Both the position numbers and the translations under genes were made by a program. This document shows positions 16,350-26,145 of a DNA stretch of 64,000 bases, one piece after another (position 1 is the first letter of the stretch; each line of letters begins with the position of its first letter). The DNA is from Solirubrobacter soli DSM 22325 (GTDB lineage: Bacteria; Actinomycetota; Thermoleophilia; Solirubrobacterales; Solirubrobacteraceae), in contig NZ_KE384072.1 in NCBI RefSeq assembly GCF_000423665.1, positions 62,001-126,000 of the forward strand, read 5' to 3'. The notes beneath the pieces were generated by a model, which ran no database searches, was not told the origin of the DNA, and worked only from the letters and a program-made list of their open reading frames with translations.

Positions 16350-17705
16350 TTAGGCGGTCGCCACGAAGACGTTCTTGACCTCCGTGTAGGCGTCCGCGGC
16401 GTCGGGGCCGAGCTCGCGTCCCACGCCGGACTGCTTGAAGCCGCCGAACGGCGTCCCCACCCGCACCGACGTGTACGAGTTGATCGCCAGCGCCCCGATC
16501 TCGAGCGCCCGCGCCAGCCGCAGCCCGCGCGCGCCGTCGGTGGTCCAGATCGAGCCCGACAGGCCGTAGATCGTGTCGTTGGCGCGCTCGATCACCTCGG
16601 CCTCGGTGTCGAACGGCAGCACCGCGACGACCGGCCCGAAGATCTCCTCGCGCACGGCGCGGTCGTCGTCACCCGCCGGGAAGAGAACGGTGGGCGGGAA
16701 CCAGAACCCGCGCCCGCTCGGCGACGAGCCCTGCATCGCGACCGACGCGCCGTCGACGTACGACGAGACCCGCTCGCGCTGGCGCGCTGAGATCAGCGGT
16801 CCCATTTGCGTCTGCTCGTCGAGCGGGTCGCCGACCCGCAGCGACGTGACCGTCTCGTCCAGGTAGCCGAGGAACGCGTCCAGCGCGGAGCGCTCGATGA
16901 AGACCCGCGAACGAGCGCAGCAGTCCTGCCCGGTGTTGCCGAACACGGCGCCGGCGAGACCGTGCGCGGCGCTTCGCAGGTCAGCGTCGGCGAAGACGAT
17001 CGACGGCGACTTCCCGCCCAGCTCGAGCGTCACCCGCTTCACACCCACGGCCGCCCGCGCCGCGATGTCACGCCCCACGACCGTCGACCCGGTGAACGCG
17101 ATCTTCCCGACGCCCGGATGGTCGACGAGCGCACGCCCGACGCTCTCCCCCGTCCCCACCAGCACGGTCAGCAGGCCTTCCGGGAGGCCGGCGTCGTAGG
17201 CGATCGACTGCAGCTCGATCGCGGTCAGCGGAGTCAGTTCGGACGGCTTGTGGATCACCGCGTTGCCGGCGGCGAGTGCCGGCGCGATCTTCCACGACGC
17301 GATCGTCAAAGGAAAGTTCCAGGGCGTGATCACGCCGACGACGCCGATCGGCTCGCGGAACGTCATGTCGACGCCCCCGGCGACCGGGATCGTGACGCCC
17401 CCGAGCCGCTGCGGCACGCCCGCATAGAAGCGGAAGGTCGCCGCGGCGCCGTCGATCGCGCCCCGGGCGTCGGCGATCGGCATCCCGACGTTGCGCGCCT
17501 CGAGCTCCGCCAGGCGGTTCGCCTCGCGTTCGATCCCGTCGGCGATCGCGAGCAGCACCCGCGCCCGCTCGGACGGCGCGAACCCCGCCCACTTCCGCTG
17601 GCCTCGGCGCGCGTCGGCGACCGCGGCGTCCACGTCTTCCGGCCTCGCCCCGAGCAGCGAGGACAGCACGGCTTCGGTGGCCGGCTCGATCACGTCATGG
17701 CGCAT
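16350..17705 (-). CDS. Aldehyde dehydrogenase family protein
   Basis: A 451-aa aldehyde dehydrogenase. It has PWNFPLTIASWKIAPALAAGN, GSTVVGRDIA, catalytic Glu in LELGGKSPSIVF, and the catalytic Cys segment GNTGQDCCARSRVF. Two adjacent Cys at the active site is a family variation seen in betaine/aminobutyraldehyde-type enzymes. The N-terminus is about 25 residues shorter than usual and begins right at the EPATEAVLSSL strand. It sits in the same run as the 97-aa protein and the aldo/keto reductase upstream, with a 13-bp gap. Confidence 0.94.
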   Translation of the reverse strand: MRHDVIEPATEAVLSSLLGARPEDVDAAVADARRGQRKWAGFAPSERARVLLAIADGIEREANRLAELEARNVGMPIADARGAIDGAAATFRFYAGVPQRLGGVTIPVAGGVDMTFREPIGVVGVITPWNFPLTIASWKIAPALAAGNAVIHKPSELTPLTAIELQSIAYDAGLPEGLLTVLVGTGESVGRALVDHPGVGKIAFTGSTVVGRDIAARAAVGVKRVTLELGGKSPSIVFADADLRSAAHGLAGAVFGNTGQDCCARSRVFIERSALDAFLGYLDETVTSLRVGDPLDEQTQMGPLISARQRERVSSYVDGASVAMQGSSPSGRGFWFPPTVLFPAGDDDRAVREEIFGPVVAVLPFDTEAEVIERANDTIYGLSGSIWTTDGARGLRLARALEIGALAINSYTSVRVGTPFGGFKQSGVGRELGPDAADAYTEVKNVFVATA

Positions 17706-17718
17706 GCTCAGATTGTGA

Positions 17719-18012
17719 CTACGTGCGAAACCACGTAGTGATCTGCGCGAAGCCGATCACCGGGAGCTTCGGGCCTTCGACCCGGATCGCCAGCCACTTC
17801 TCCCCGCCACCGATCCGGGTGACGCGGAGCGCCCAACCGGCACAGAACGCCTCGATCTCATCGATCCGGCCGGCGGCGACCGTGATGATCGCGGTCGCCT
17901 GCTCGTCCGGGGCGGTCGGCGTCGCGTGGCGCTCGAGCCAGCCGAGCAGCATCGCGTCGAGCTGCTCGGTGAGGGTCAGGATGTTGTTGTCGAGCGCGGT
18001 CACGACATGCAA
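17719..18012 (-). CDS. Small protein of unknown function
   Basis: A 97-aa soluble protein with an amphipathic N-terminal helix (LDNNILTLTEQLDAMLLGWLERH) and a mixed C-terminal part ending in AQITTWFRT. I do not recognise the family. The start is a TTG at 18012; a GTG at 18003 is equally likely. A similar-length frame exists on the plus strand here, but the minus strand fits the operon of aldehyde genes and has a more protein-like composition. It sits between the aldo/keto reductase and an aldehyde dehydrogenase. Confidence 0.6.
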   Translation of the reverse strand: MHVVTALDNNILTLTEQLDAMLLGWLERHATPTAPDEQATAIITVAAGRIDEIEAFCAGWALRVTRIGGGEKWLAIRVEGPKLPVIGFAQITTWFRT

Positions 18013-18039
18013 GACGCCGTGACCGCCCCCGATCTTCCC

Positions 18040-18855
18040 CTACCACCAGACGGATTCGCGGGCGGCGGCGGTGCCGCCGGTGTGGTCGAGCGCGTCCAGC
18101 GCCGCCACGTCCTCCTCGGAGAGCGAGAAGTCGAAGACCTGCGCGTTGGCCTCGATCCGCTCGCGGTGGGTGGACTTCGGGAGCACGATCAGGTCGCGCT
18201 CGAGCGCCCACCGGATCAGCACCTGCGCGGGAGTCTTGCCGAGCCGCTGCGCGATCTCCCCGACGACCGGATGGCCGAGGTGGCGGCCGGTGCCGAGCGG
18301 GCTGTAGGCCTCGATCGCGATCGCGCGCTCCTCGGACGCCTCCCACAAGCCGCGCCGGAACTCGAACGGGCTGAACTGGACCTGGTTGACGACCGGGTCG
18401 ACATCGGAGATGCCCAGAAGCTCGTCGACCTCGCGGGCGCTGAAGTTCGAGACGCCGATCGAGCGCGTGTAGCCGGCGGCCTGGGCGCGCTGCATGCCGT
18501 CCCACGCCCACGTCGGCCCGCCCTGCGGCCAGTGGATGATGTAGAGGTCGACGTAGTCGAGGCCGAGCCGCTCGAGCGAGCGCTGCGCCTCCGCCTCCGG
18601 GTCGCTGCGGCCCGGATCGAACTTCGTCGTGATGTAGACGTCCTCGCGCGGGACGCCGCTCTCGCGCAGCGCCTTGCCCACGCTGCGCTCGTTGCGGTAG
18701 GCCTGAGCGGTGTCGATGTGGCGATAGCCGAGCTCGAGCGCCCAGTTCACCGCGTCTTCGCACTGACGCCCGTCGTCGACCTGCCAGACCCCGAGCCCGA
18801 GCAGCGGGATCTCATGACCGTCGGCGAGGACGCGCGTCGTTGTCGTAGCTGCCAT
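18040..18855 (-). CDS. Aldo/keto reductase
   Basis: A 271-aa NADPH-dependent TIM-barrel reductase of the 2,5-diketo-gluconate reductase type. The N-terminal LGVWQVDDG, catalytic Asp-Tyr segment HIDTAQAYRNE, catalytic Lys in ITTKFDPG, His in YIIHWPQGG, and the cofactor stretch PKSTHRERIEAN are present. It reduces aldehydes or ketones to alcohols, which complements the neighbouring aldehyde dehydrogenases. It starts 11 bp after the last gene of the transporter operon and may be read from that operon. Confidence 0.94.
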   Translation of the reverse strand: MAATTTTRVLADGHEIPLLGLGVWQVDDGRQCEDAVNWALELGYRHIDTAQAYRNERSVGKALRESGVPREDVYITTKFDPGRSDPEAEAQRSLERLGLDYVDLYIIHWPQGGPTWAWDGMQRAQAAGYTRSIGVSNFSAREVDELLGISDVDPVVNQVQFSPFEFRRGLWEASEERAIAIEAYSPLGTGRHLGHPVVGEIAQRLGKTPAQVLIRWALERDLIVLPKSTHRERIEANAQVFDFSLSEEDVAALDALDHTGGTAAARESVWW

Positions 18856-18866
18856 GTCCGCCGATG

Positions 18867-19799
18867 CTACGACGCGGCGGCGAAGTCCTTCGCGAACACG
18901 TCCGCTTCAGGTGAGCCCTTCTTTATGAGCGTGACCCCGACCGTCGTCGAGCCGAGCTTCTTTCCCTGCGCGTAGGCGAGCGGAAGGTCGACGAGCGCGT
19001 TCGCGAGATCGGACAGGCGGGCGGCGGCGAGGGCGTCGACGCGACCCAGCGCGCGTGCGTCGCTCAGCGAGGGCGCACCGAGCCCACCGACGTAGCGATC
19101 ACCCGCCACGTCCGCCGCTCCGACCGCGGTCAGGTCGTTCCAGCAGAGGATCAGGTCGACGTCGTTGTCGCGCAGCGCGGCCGCGACGACCGGCTTGGCG
19201 TCCGCCTCGGCCTGCGCCTCGACGGTCGCGGCGATGTCCACCATCCCGCCGATGGCGGCCTCCGCATCGGCGAAGCCGGGGGCGAACGGGAGCGGGACGG
19301 GCGGTTGTTTCGGCGGCCGGATGACGAGGGCGCGCTTGCCGTGCTTCGCCGCGTCCGCCGCCAGCAACCGCCCCGCTTCCGCGCGGTCGACGACGATCCC
19401 CGCCGACTGGTGCTCGAGCGGCGTGACGTAGCTCACGACCGCGACCCCGTTCTTGAGCGCCGCCGCCGCGATCGGCTCGACCTGCGCGACGTCGTACGGC
19501 GCGATCGCGACGACGTTGAAGCCGCCGCGGTCGCCCGTCCAGCTCTTGAGCTGCTTGACCTGCTCGCCCACGCCGTTGGCGTCGTTGGAGAACGTGAGGT
19601 CGGCGCCGACGGCCGCCGCGCGCGCCAGCGCGAGCCGCTTGAGGTCCTCGAACGGCGCGTAGAAGGAGGCGTAGTCGATCGCCACCGAGCGGCGCGCCTG
19701 GGCGCGGGCCTGGGTGTTCAGGCGCGGGTCGTCCTTCCCGCCCGCGCAGCCGGCGAGCACGGTCGCGGCGGTTCCGAGCAGGAACGTCCTGCGGTTCAT
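18867..19799 (-). CDS. Lipoprotein sugar-type (PBP1) substrate-binding protein
   Basis: A 310-aa exported receptor. It has a Tat/Sec-like leader MNRRTFLLGTAATVLAGC with a lipobox (Cys18), then a periplasmic-binding fold of the ribose/LacI kind (NDANGVGEQVKQLKSW, VVAIAPYDVAQVEPIAAAALKNGVAVVSYVTP, DLILCWNDLTAVGAADVA). Such proteins normally bind sugars or autoinducers, yet the operon is tungstate-transporter-like and already has a TupA-type receptor. The ATG overlaps the upstream permease stop by 4 nt. It may serve a different ligand or be a sensor. Confidence 0.85.
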   Translation of the reverse strand: MNRRTFLLGTAATVLAGCAGGKDDPRLNTQARAQARRSVAIDYASFYAPFEDLKRLALARAAAVGADLTFSNDANGVGEQVKQLKSWTGDRGGFNVVAIAPYDVAQVEPIAAAALKNGVAVVSYVTPLEHQSAGIVVDRAEAGRLLAADAAKHGKRALVIRPPKQPPVPLPFAPGFADAEAAIGGMVDIAATVEAQAEADAKPVVAAALRDNDVDLILCWNDLTAVGAADVAGDRYVGGLGAPSLSDARALGRVDALAAARLSDLANALVDLPLAYAQGKKLGSTTVGVTLIKKGSPEADVFAKDFAAAS

Positions 19800-20490
19800 C
19801 GCGCCGCCCGTTGCTGGGCGAACGTCAGCGCCGCGCCCACCACGAGCACGAGCAAGAGCAGCACGAGCACGTTGGCGGTCGCGCCGGCCGGGTCGGAGGC
19901 GGACAGATCGAGCAGCACGGTCGAGGCGAGAGTATTCGTGTGGCCCTCGATGTTGCCGCCGACGAGGATCACCGCGCCGACCTCGGCCAGGGCGGACAGC
20001 AGCGCCGCCATCACCGCGGCGAAGATGCCGACACGCGCCTCGCGCACCGCGAGGACGCCCCGGGCGCCGCGCGAAGCGCCGAACGCGCGGGCCTGGTCGA
20101 TCAGTCCGAACGGCAGGCCGGCGATCGCGGCGGCGGAGATCGCGATCACGATCGGCAGCGCCAGCATCGCCTGGGCGATGACCATCGCGGTCATCGTGTT
20201 GGTCAGCTCCAGGCGGCCGAGCGGGGACGCCGGGTAGAAGGACACCGCGAGGTAGATCCCGAGCACGACCGGCGGGAGCCCCAGGCCGGCGTTGGCCATC
20301 ACGATCCCGGCTCGCCGAACCGTCGTCGGCCGCTCGGTCAGCCAGACCGCGATCGGCAGCCCGATCAGCAGCGCCAGCGCGGTCGAGGCGAGCGCGAGCT
20401 CCAGCGTCCTCACGAGCGTCGTCCACACGTCGATGTCACCCGTGAAGATGCGCTCGAGCGCCTGCCGGAACATGACGAAGATGAACTCCA

Positions 20491-20491
<1 letters not shown>
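19796..20491 (-). CDS. ABC transporter permease, TupB-like (second copy)
   Basis: A 231-aa membrane permease with about five or six helices and the binding-protein-dependent permease fold. The EAA-like loop AFGASRGARGVLAVREARVG couples to the ATPase. The spacing and the segment GLGLPPVVLGIYLAVSFYP resemble tungstate permease TupB. Its GTG overlaps the stop of the ATPase gene by one base. Together with the permease at 21381-22064 it could form a heterodimeric channel. Confidence 0.88.
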
Positions 20492-21380
<889 letters not shown>

Positions 21381-21402
<22 letters not shown>

Positions 21403-22064
21403 CGCGGGCGCTGTCCGTGTTGGACGGTCGTCAGCACCGCCGCGACGACGAGGAAGATGCCGAGCATCGCGGTGCCATACGCGACGGCTTCGGCGTTGTA
21501 GCCGCCCATGCGCCAGACAACGAGGGTCGCGGTGGGCAGTGTCTGCGCGTCGGCGAGGTTGCTGACGACCAGGAGCGCGCCGATCGACGCCATCGTCGTG
21601 CCGAGCGCGGCGATCAGCGCCGCCAGGACGCCCACGCGTGCCTCCCGCAGCGCGAGTGCCGCGACCGCCGTCGCCTTCGCGCCGTACGCCCGCGCCTGGT
21701 CCAACAGCCCGATCGGGACGTTCTGGACCGCGGCGCTCGTCAGCGCCACGATGACCGGCAGCGCGAGCAGCGTCTGGCACAGGATCGCGGCGTTGAAGGT
21801 ATAGATCCAGCCGAGGCCCGAGAGCGGGCCGCCTCCCCACTGCGAGCTCGGCCACATCAGCAGCCACAGCAGGTGGCCGAGCGCGACCGGCGGGATCCGC
21901 AGGCCGGCGTTGAAGACGCTCAGCGTCGTCTTGCGGCCGCGGAAGCGCCCAAGGCCGAGCGTCACCCCCAGCGGCACGCCCATCACCGCCGCGATCGCGG
22001 TCGACTCGAAGCCGATCCGGAGCGTCTTGAGCGCCAGATCGACCGTGTCGTACTGGAAGCTCAT
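21381..22064 (-). CDS. ABC transporter permease, TupB-like (first copy)
   Basis: A 227-aa permease with about five or six membrane helices. Its EAA-like loop is AYGAKATAVAALALREARVG, and the stretch GLRIPPVALGHLLWLLMWPSS parallels the GLGLPPVVLGIYL stretch of the second permease, so the two are paralogous. The ATG overlaps the stop of the DUF2149 gene (ATGA). TupABC systems normally carry one permease gene, so a pair is unusual. Confidence 0.88.
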
Positions 22065-22390
22065 TTGCTCTCGTCGTAGACGAGGCGACCGTCCGGCAGG
22101 CGGTAGACCGACCCGACCCGCTCGCCGACCCCCGCGGCCCGCCGGCCGGAGAGGTTGACCGTGCGGACCTTGTCGCCTTCCTTGATCACGACCGTCTGCC
22201 CTTTCGCCGTCTGGCGGACGATCGTGACGTCCTTGTTCGTCAGCAGCTCCGTGAGGTTGACCGACTGCAGCGCGGCGAGCAGGAACGCCACCGCGAGCAC
22301 GATCCCGAGGTCGAACATGTTCACGAGCCCGTCGAGCGGGTCGCCGTTGTTCTCGGCACGGTTGCGCGCGCGGGGCGTGACGCGGGTCAT
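22061..22390 (-). CDS. DUF2149 family membrane protein
   Basis: A 109-aa protein with one N-terminal membrane helix (DLGIVLAVAFLLAALQSV, about residues 27-44) and an extracytoplasmic tail that reads like a small beta domain (VTIVRQTAKGQTVVIKEGDKVRTVNL). The NMFDLGIVLAVAFLLA start resembles the ExbD/TolR topology, and DUF2149 proteins are known beside MotA/TolQ/ExbB-type proteins. Both ends overlap neighbours by 4 nt, so it is coupled to the channel gene and the permease. Confidence 0.85.
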   Translation of the reverse strand: MTRVTPRARNRAENNGDPLDGLVNMFDLGIVLAVAFLLAALQSVNLTELLTNKDVTIVRQTAKGQTVVIKEGDKVRTVNLSGRRAAGVGERVGSVYRLPDGRLVYDESK

Positions 22391-23013
22391 GACTCCTCCA
22401 GGAGCGCCGCGACGAACTCGAGGTCGGACAGGTCCTGCGCGTACAGCCGGTCGCGCACCAGAGAGATCGCGAACGCCACGGCACCGACGAGCAGCCCGAG
22501 CACGGTGATCGAGAACGCCACCCGCAGGTTGTCAGTGAGCTGGTTGACGTTGCCCGCCTGCAGGCCGGTCAGCGCGGGCGAGAGCGGGATCAGCGTCCCC
22601 ATCAGCCCCAGCGCCGGTCCCGCGCGGACGAGCATGCGCGTGCGCTCGAGCCGCCTGAGCGACTGCAGGTCGTAGTCCGCGAGGCTCTTCGCGATCCGCG
22701 TCTCCGCCCCCGGCCCTCGCGCCTGCCCCGCGACCCGCACGAACGTCGCCGCCATCAGGTCGCTCGACGCGGCACCCCGGAGCGCGCCCAGCGCGCGGTT
22801 GCGCGCCTCGTCGGAGTCCGCCGTGCGGGTGGCGACCGCGGCCCGTTCGAGCACGTCGCTGTCACGCCGCCGTCGTCGCACCAACTCGGCGATCAGCCCG
22901 CCCAGTTCGACGATGACGAGCGCCAGCGCCCCCAGCGCCAGCACCAGCACCGGGATGCGCAGAACCGTGGACGCGTCATAGACGACGTCCTCGACCGATG
23001 CGACGACATTCAT
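22387..23013 (-). CDS. MotA/TolQ/ExbB proton channel family protein
   Basis: A 208-aa membrane protein. A first helix is at about residues 17-40 (IPVLVLALGALALVIVELGGLI), a cytoplasmic stretch follows, and then two late helices: RAGPALGLMGTLIPLSPAL and VAFSITVLGLLVGAVAFAISLV. This is the TolQ/ExbB pattern, and the GLMGTLIPLSPAL segment is the family signature. Such proteins form proton-driven motors with ExbD/TolR-like partners, here probably the DUF2149 protein. ATG at 23013 overlaps the PKD gene stop by 4 nt. Confidence 0.88.
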   Translation of the reverse strand: MNVVASVEDVVYDASTVLRIPVLVLALGALALVIVELGGLIAELVRRRRRDSDVLERAAVATRTADSDEARNRALGALRGAASSDLMAATFVRVAGQARGPGAETRIAKSLADYDLQSLRRLERTRMLVRAGPALGLMGTLIPLSPALTGLQAGNVNQLTDNLRVAFSITVLGLLVGAVAFAISLVRDRLYAQDLSDLEFVAALLEES

Positions 23014-24416
23014 CGCCGTCTGACCCCACCCTCGCGCACGGCGCCCAACAGCAGGAGACAGATCAACCCCGCAGTCCCCCCGATCCACCCCGCGACAGAT
23101 GCCTCGGCGCCTCCGCCGCGGCGCGCGCGGGAGCGCTCCTGCGCCAGGGGCTGAGACGATTGAGCGGCCGCGATGACATCGGCGACCGTGCCCGAGGACG
23201 CGAGCAGGATGCCCTCGACGTGCTCACCCTTCGCGCCCGTCGAGGGGGCCGCGACCGTGGGCGCGGGCGTCGCCGTCGCGGCGGCCGTTCCCGTGGGCGC
23301 AGCCGTGGCCGCGGGCGCCGCCGAACCGTCGCCGCCGTCGTCGCCGGAGCCCGAGCCGGACCCCGAGGCCCCCGGCGTCGCGGTGGCCGTCGCGGACGGA
23401 TCGCCCTGCTTGCCGCCCTCCGACCGGCGCTCGCCGGTGCCCTTGCTCCGCGACGGACCGCTCGACCGATCGTTCTTGTCGCCCTCGCCGCCGCCGGACT
23501 TGCCGTTCCCACCGGCCCCGCCCCCGCGCCTCCCGCGCCCGGTGGGCGTGGCGCTGGGCGTGGGCGTCGCACTTGCGACCGGGGTCGGCGACGGCGTCGG
23601 AGTCGGCGTGGCGGGCGCGGGCGTGCCGACCTGGACCCCGTCCTCGTACACGCGGACGCCTGTCGACCCGTCGTCGCCGATCACGGTGACGCTCGGCTGG
23701 TAGAAGCCGTTGTCCGCGTACGCATGCGGAACCGATGGTCCGCCTACGGTCGTGGCCGTATGGCCGTCGCCGAAGTCCCAGTTGTAGGTCCACGCGATCC
23801 CGCCCAGGTCCTGCGGCACGCTTGCGGTGAACACAACCTCGGTGTCCTTCGGGGGCTTGGGGTCACTCACGTCCAGACCGACCGTGCGGATGTTCTTGCC
23901 CTTCGTCTCGACACTCACGTCAAGCGGGTCGCGGACTGTCGCGACCCTCGACCGGACGTAGTCGAGGCCGTTCTCGTCGGTGGGGCTCGCCATCGGACGG
24001 ATGAACTCCATGCCCTGCCCCGACTCGGTACCGAACGTCGCCCGCCGCGGACCTTGCGGATCCCCGGTGTAGAAGGCCGAGATGTGGTCCTCGTCGATCA
24101 CCACGTCGCCTGTGCCGGAATCGTTGGCGACTCGCAGTTCCTTCACCTGATCCGGCGGCATCCCGATGAGCTTCATGAACTGGAACACCGACACGCCTTC
24201 GACGGTCCGGGGGTCTTGGTTGGTGCCGAACCGCCGCAGGGTGAAGTTCGCGTTGGGGCTGACGACGTCGTTGTTCTGCTCGAGCCGGCCCATGTCGATG
24301 AACAGCCGGCCCGGGTCGCTGTCGAACCGCACCGAGACGCCGTCAGCCGCGCTTGCCACAGGGGCGAGCGCGGCCGTGACGAGGACGGCTATCACGAGGG
24401 CGCGGAGCGCCCGCAC
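23010..24416 (-). CDS. Secreted, membrane-anchored PKD-domain protein
   Basis: A 468-aa surface protein. A signal peptide (residues 1-23, LVIAVLVTAALAPVASA) is followed by an unrecognised domain to about residue 170, a PKD domain (WDFGDGHTATT, HAYADNGFYQPSVTV, about 180-240), a long Pro/Thr/Ser/Gly-rich low-complexity linker (about 250-385), and a C-terminal membrane helix (WIGGTAGLICLLLLG) with a positive RRR tail. It therefore reaches out from the membrane through a flexible stalk. The GTG at 24416 follows the binding-protein gene by 2 bp. A role as the extracellular arm of the ExbB-like motor is inferred from position only. Confidence 0.82.
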   Translation of the reverse strand: MRALRALVIAVLVTAALAPVASAADGVSVRFDSDPGRLFIDMGRLEQNNDVVSPNANFTLRRFGTNQDPRTVEGVSVFQFMKLIGMPPDQVKELRVANDSGTGDVVIDEDHISAFYTGDPQGPRRATFGTESGQGMEFIRPMASPTDENGLDYVRSRVATVRDPLDVSVETKGKNIRTVGLDVSDPKPPKDTEVVFTASVPQDLGGIAWTYNWDFGDGHTATTVGGPSVPHAYADNGFYQPSVTVIGDDGSTGVRVYEDGVQVGTPAPATPTPTPSPTPVASATPTPSATPTGRGRRGGGAGGNGKSGGGEGDKNDRSSGPSRSKGTGERRSEGGKQGDPSATATATPGASGSGSGSGDDGGDGSAAPAATAAPTGTAAATATPAPTVAAPSTGAKGEHVEGILLASSGTVADVIAAAQSSQPLAQERSRARRGGGAEASVAGWIGGTAGLICLLLLGAVREGGVRRR

Positions 24417-24418
24417 GA

Positions 24419-26044
24419 CTAAATCAGGGTGAAGTTCCGAGTCAGTTCCCGTTTGTTGCCGGCGAGGTCGGTGGCCGTGATCTGGAGGCGGTACTTGCCG
24501 GCCTTCAGGGCCTTGTGGGTGCCCTTGACGGTCTTGGCGGCGGTCGACTTCAGGGTCACGGTCTGGACCTTGGTGAACTTGTTGCCCTTGGCGGCCTTGC
24601 GTTCGATGACGAGCTTGATCGTGCCGCCCTCGGAGATCTTCAGCGAGACACCGCGGCGGGTCAGCGACACGGTGCTGACGGTCGGGCGGGTGGTGTCCTT
24701 CGGCGGGACGACCGTCGGGGTGGGCGTGGGCGTCGGGCTCACCGTCGGCTGGGGCGTCGGGATCGCTACGACGCCGAGATCCTGGGTCGACGGGCTGAAC
24801 TGGTTGTAGGTCGACGCCGGGGCCGCGCCGGTGGAGAACCGGTAGCGGGTCGTCCTGCCGATCGCGGTCGTGAGGCTGAAGGCGCCGTTGGCGTCGGTCT
24901 GGACGGGACCGCCGATGTTCTTCCAGGTGCTTCCGTCGTCGGTCGACTGCTGGAGCTGGACCGGCAGGTCCTTGATGTTCACGACGCCGCTGACGCCGCC
25001 CGGGAGACGGTTCTTGGCGACGCCGTCGAGCTCGATCGTGTCGCCGGGCGCGGCCACCTGCGGCAGCGGGGTGTCGAGCGTCAGCGACGGGAACGCGTTC
25101 GGCAGGAACGCCGGGTCGACCGCGTTCGGGAACCCGAGCAGCGATGCCTGGAAGCCGGGCGAGACGAGGAAGTTGACGAAGCGGGTCGCGGCCGCGACGT
25201 TCGGGATCGGCGGCGCGGCGAACTTCGCCGGGTTGACGATGTAGACGCTGAACGGGTTGATCAGCAGGTTCTCGCCGCCGCGCACCGCCGCCGTGTTCTT
25301 CTCGGCGACGATCTTCAGGTGGGTGACGACGCCGTCGTTGACCTGCTTGTTGAACGTGCCGCGGTCGAGCATCGTGTAGCAGCCGTTGCCGGCGACGACG
25401 CAGGCCTCGACGCGGCCGAGGTTCTCGGCCTGGCCGCCGCTCTGGCGCACGTACCAATCCGGGTAGGTGCCGCCCGTTCCGGGCTCGAAGCGCGTCGTGT
25501 CCAAAGCGGGCGCGTTCGACGCCTTCTGCTTGGTGATCGTGCTCAGGCCCCACATGATCTGCTCCTGCACGTTGGTGCCGGAGTTGTCGGCGCGCGAGCG
25601 GAAGCGGACCTTCGTCGAGTCGGCGGCGCCGGCGGCGGCGATGTCCTCGAACGCGCCGACCGCGTCGTGCGGGTGCTTGGCGGCGACGCCCGCGGGATCG
25701 TCCTTGGGGCCGACGATCACGTAGTCGGAGTAGAAGATCTGGCGGCCGAGACCGAGGCTGTAGCCGTCCTTCACGAACTGGTCTTCGAGCGATGGGGCGT
25801 GGGTGATGACGACGTCCGCGAGGCCGTTGCGGGCGTTGGTGAGCGCGGCGCCGGTGCCGACGGCGTGGTAGGCGATCGTGTCGCCCGGTTGCGCGGCCTT
25901 GTAGGCGTTCTCCAGCAGGCCCGTGACGAGGCCGGCATCGACCGTGTCGGTCGTGCTCTCGATCCGGATGTTGTCCGCGCTCGCCGCTGTGGGCAATGCG
26001 AGCCCAGCGGCCATCACGGCCGCGACCCAACCACTTCGTCGCAT
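24419..26044 (-). CDS. tupA: TupA-like tungstate-type binding protein with Ig-like C-terminus
   Basis: A 541-aa exported receptor that begins the operon. A signal peptide (residues 1-23) precedes a PBP type II domain that matches TupA: ESTTDTVDAGLVTGLLE, HAVGTGAALTNARNGLADVVITHAPS, FYSDYVIVGPKDDPAG, SRADNSGTNVQEQIMW. The domain runs to about residue 300. A beta-rich domain (300-410), a Thr/Pro linker and an Ig-like tail (about 440-541) follow. TupA proteins are usually about half this length and end after the binding domain. No lipobox is seen. GGGGAGGACG is the ribosome site. The linker and tail may fix the protein to the wall or to the PKD protein. Confidence 0.88.
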   Translation of the reverse strand: MRRSGWVAAVMAAGLALPTAASADNIRIESTTDTVDAGLVTGLLENAYKAAQPGDTIAYHAVGTGAALTNARNGLADVVITHAPSLEDQFVKDGYSLGLGRQIFYSDYVIVGPKDDPAGVAAKHPHDAVGAFEDIAAAGAADSTKVRFRSRADNSGTNVQEQIMWGLSTITKQKASNAPALDTTRFEPGTGGTYPDWYVRQSGGQAENLGRVEACVVAGNGCYTMLDRGTFNKQVNDGVVTHLKIVAEKNTAAVRGGENLLINPFSVYIVNPAKFAAPPIPNVAAATRFVNFLVSPGFQASLLGFPNAVDPAFLPNAFPSLTLDTPLPQVAAPGDTIELDGVAKNRLPGGVSGVVNIKDLPVQLQQSTDDGSTWKNIGGPVQTDANGAFSLTTAIGRTTRYRFSTGAAPASTYNQFSPSTQDLGVVAIPTPQPTVSPTPTPTPTVVPPKDTTRPTVSTVSLTRRGVSLKISEGGTIKLVIERKAAKGNKFTKVQTVTLKSTAAKTVKGTHKALKAGKYRLQITATDLAGNKRELTRNFTLI

Positions 26045-26111
26045 CCCTACGTCCTCCCCGACACTAGTCCGGTTTTGAATTCAATCGTGGACTACCGGCG
26101 CGAGTCAAGCC

Positions 26112-26141
26112 GTGAGTAGTCAGTCTTTGACTATTACTCAC
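26112..26141. promoter_or_regulatory. TAGTCA-N5-TGACTA operator, tup operon / small gene
   Basis: TAGTCA (26117-26122), five bases, TGACTA (26128-26133), framed by GTGAG and CTCAC. It lies 68 bp upstream of the binding-protein gene and only 5 bp before the ATG of the divergent small gene. It has the same half-sites and exact spacing as the sites at 27152-27180 and 27742-27762, so one regulator (the PadR protein) probably binds all three. Confidence 0.7.
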
Positions 26142-26145
26142 CCTG

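Noticed and set aside
17723..18022. 99-aa plus-strand frame opposite the 97-aa small gene
   Set aside because: Ser/Ala-rich and low in complexity. The minus strand fits the surrounding operon, though certainty is moderate.
23010..26030. 1006-aa minus-strand frame spanning two genes
   Set aside because: Only the part from 24416 is a plausible protein. The upstream part is the TupA-like gene read in the wrong frame.
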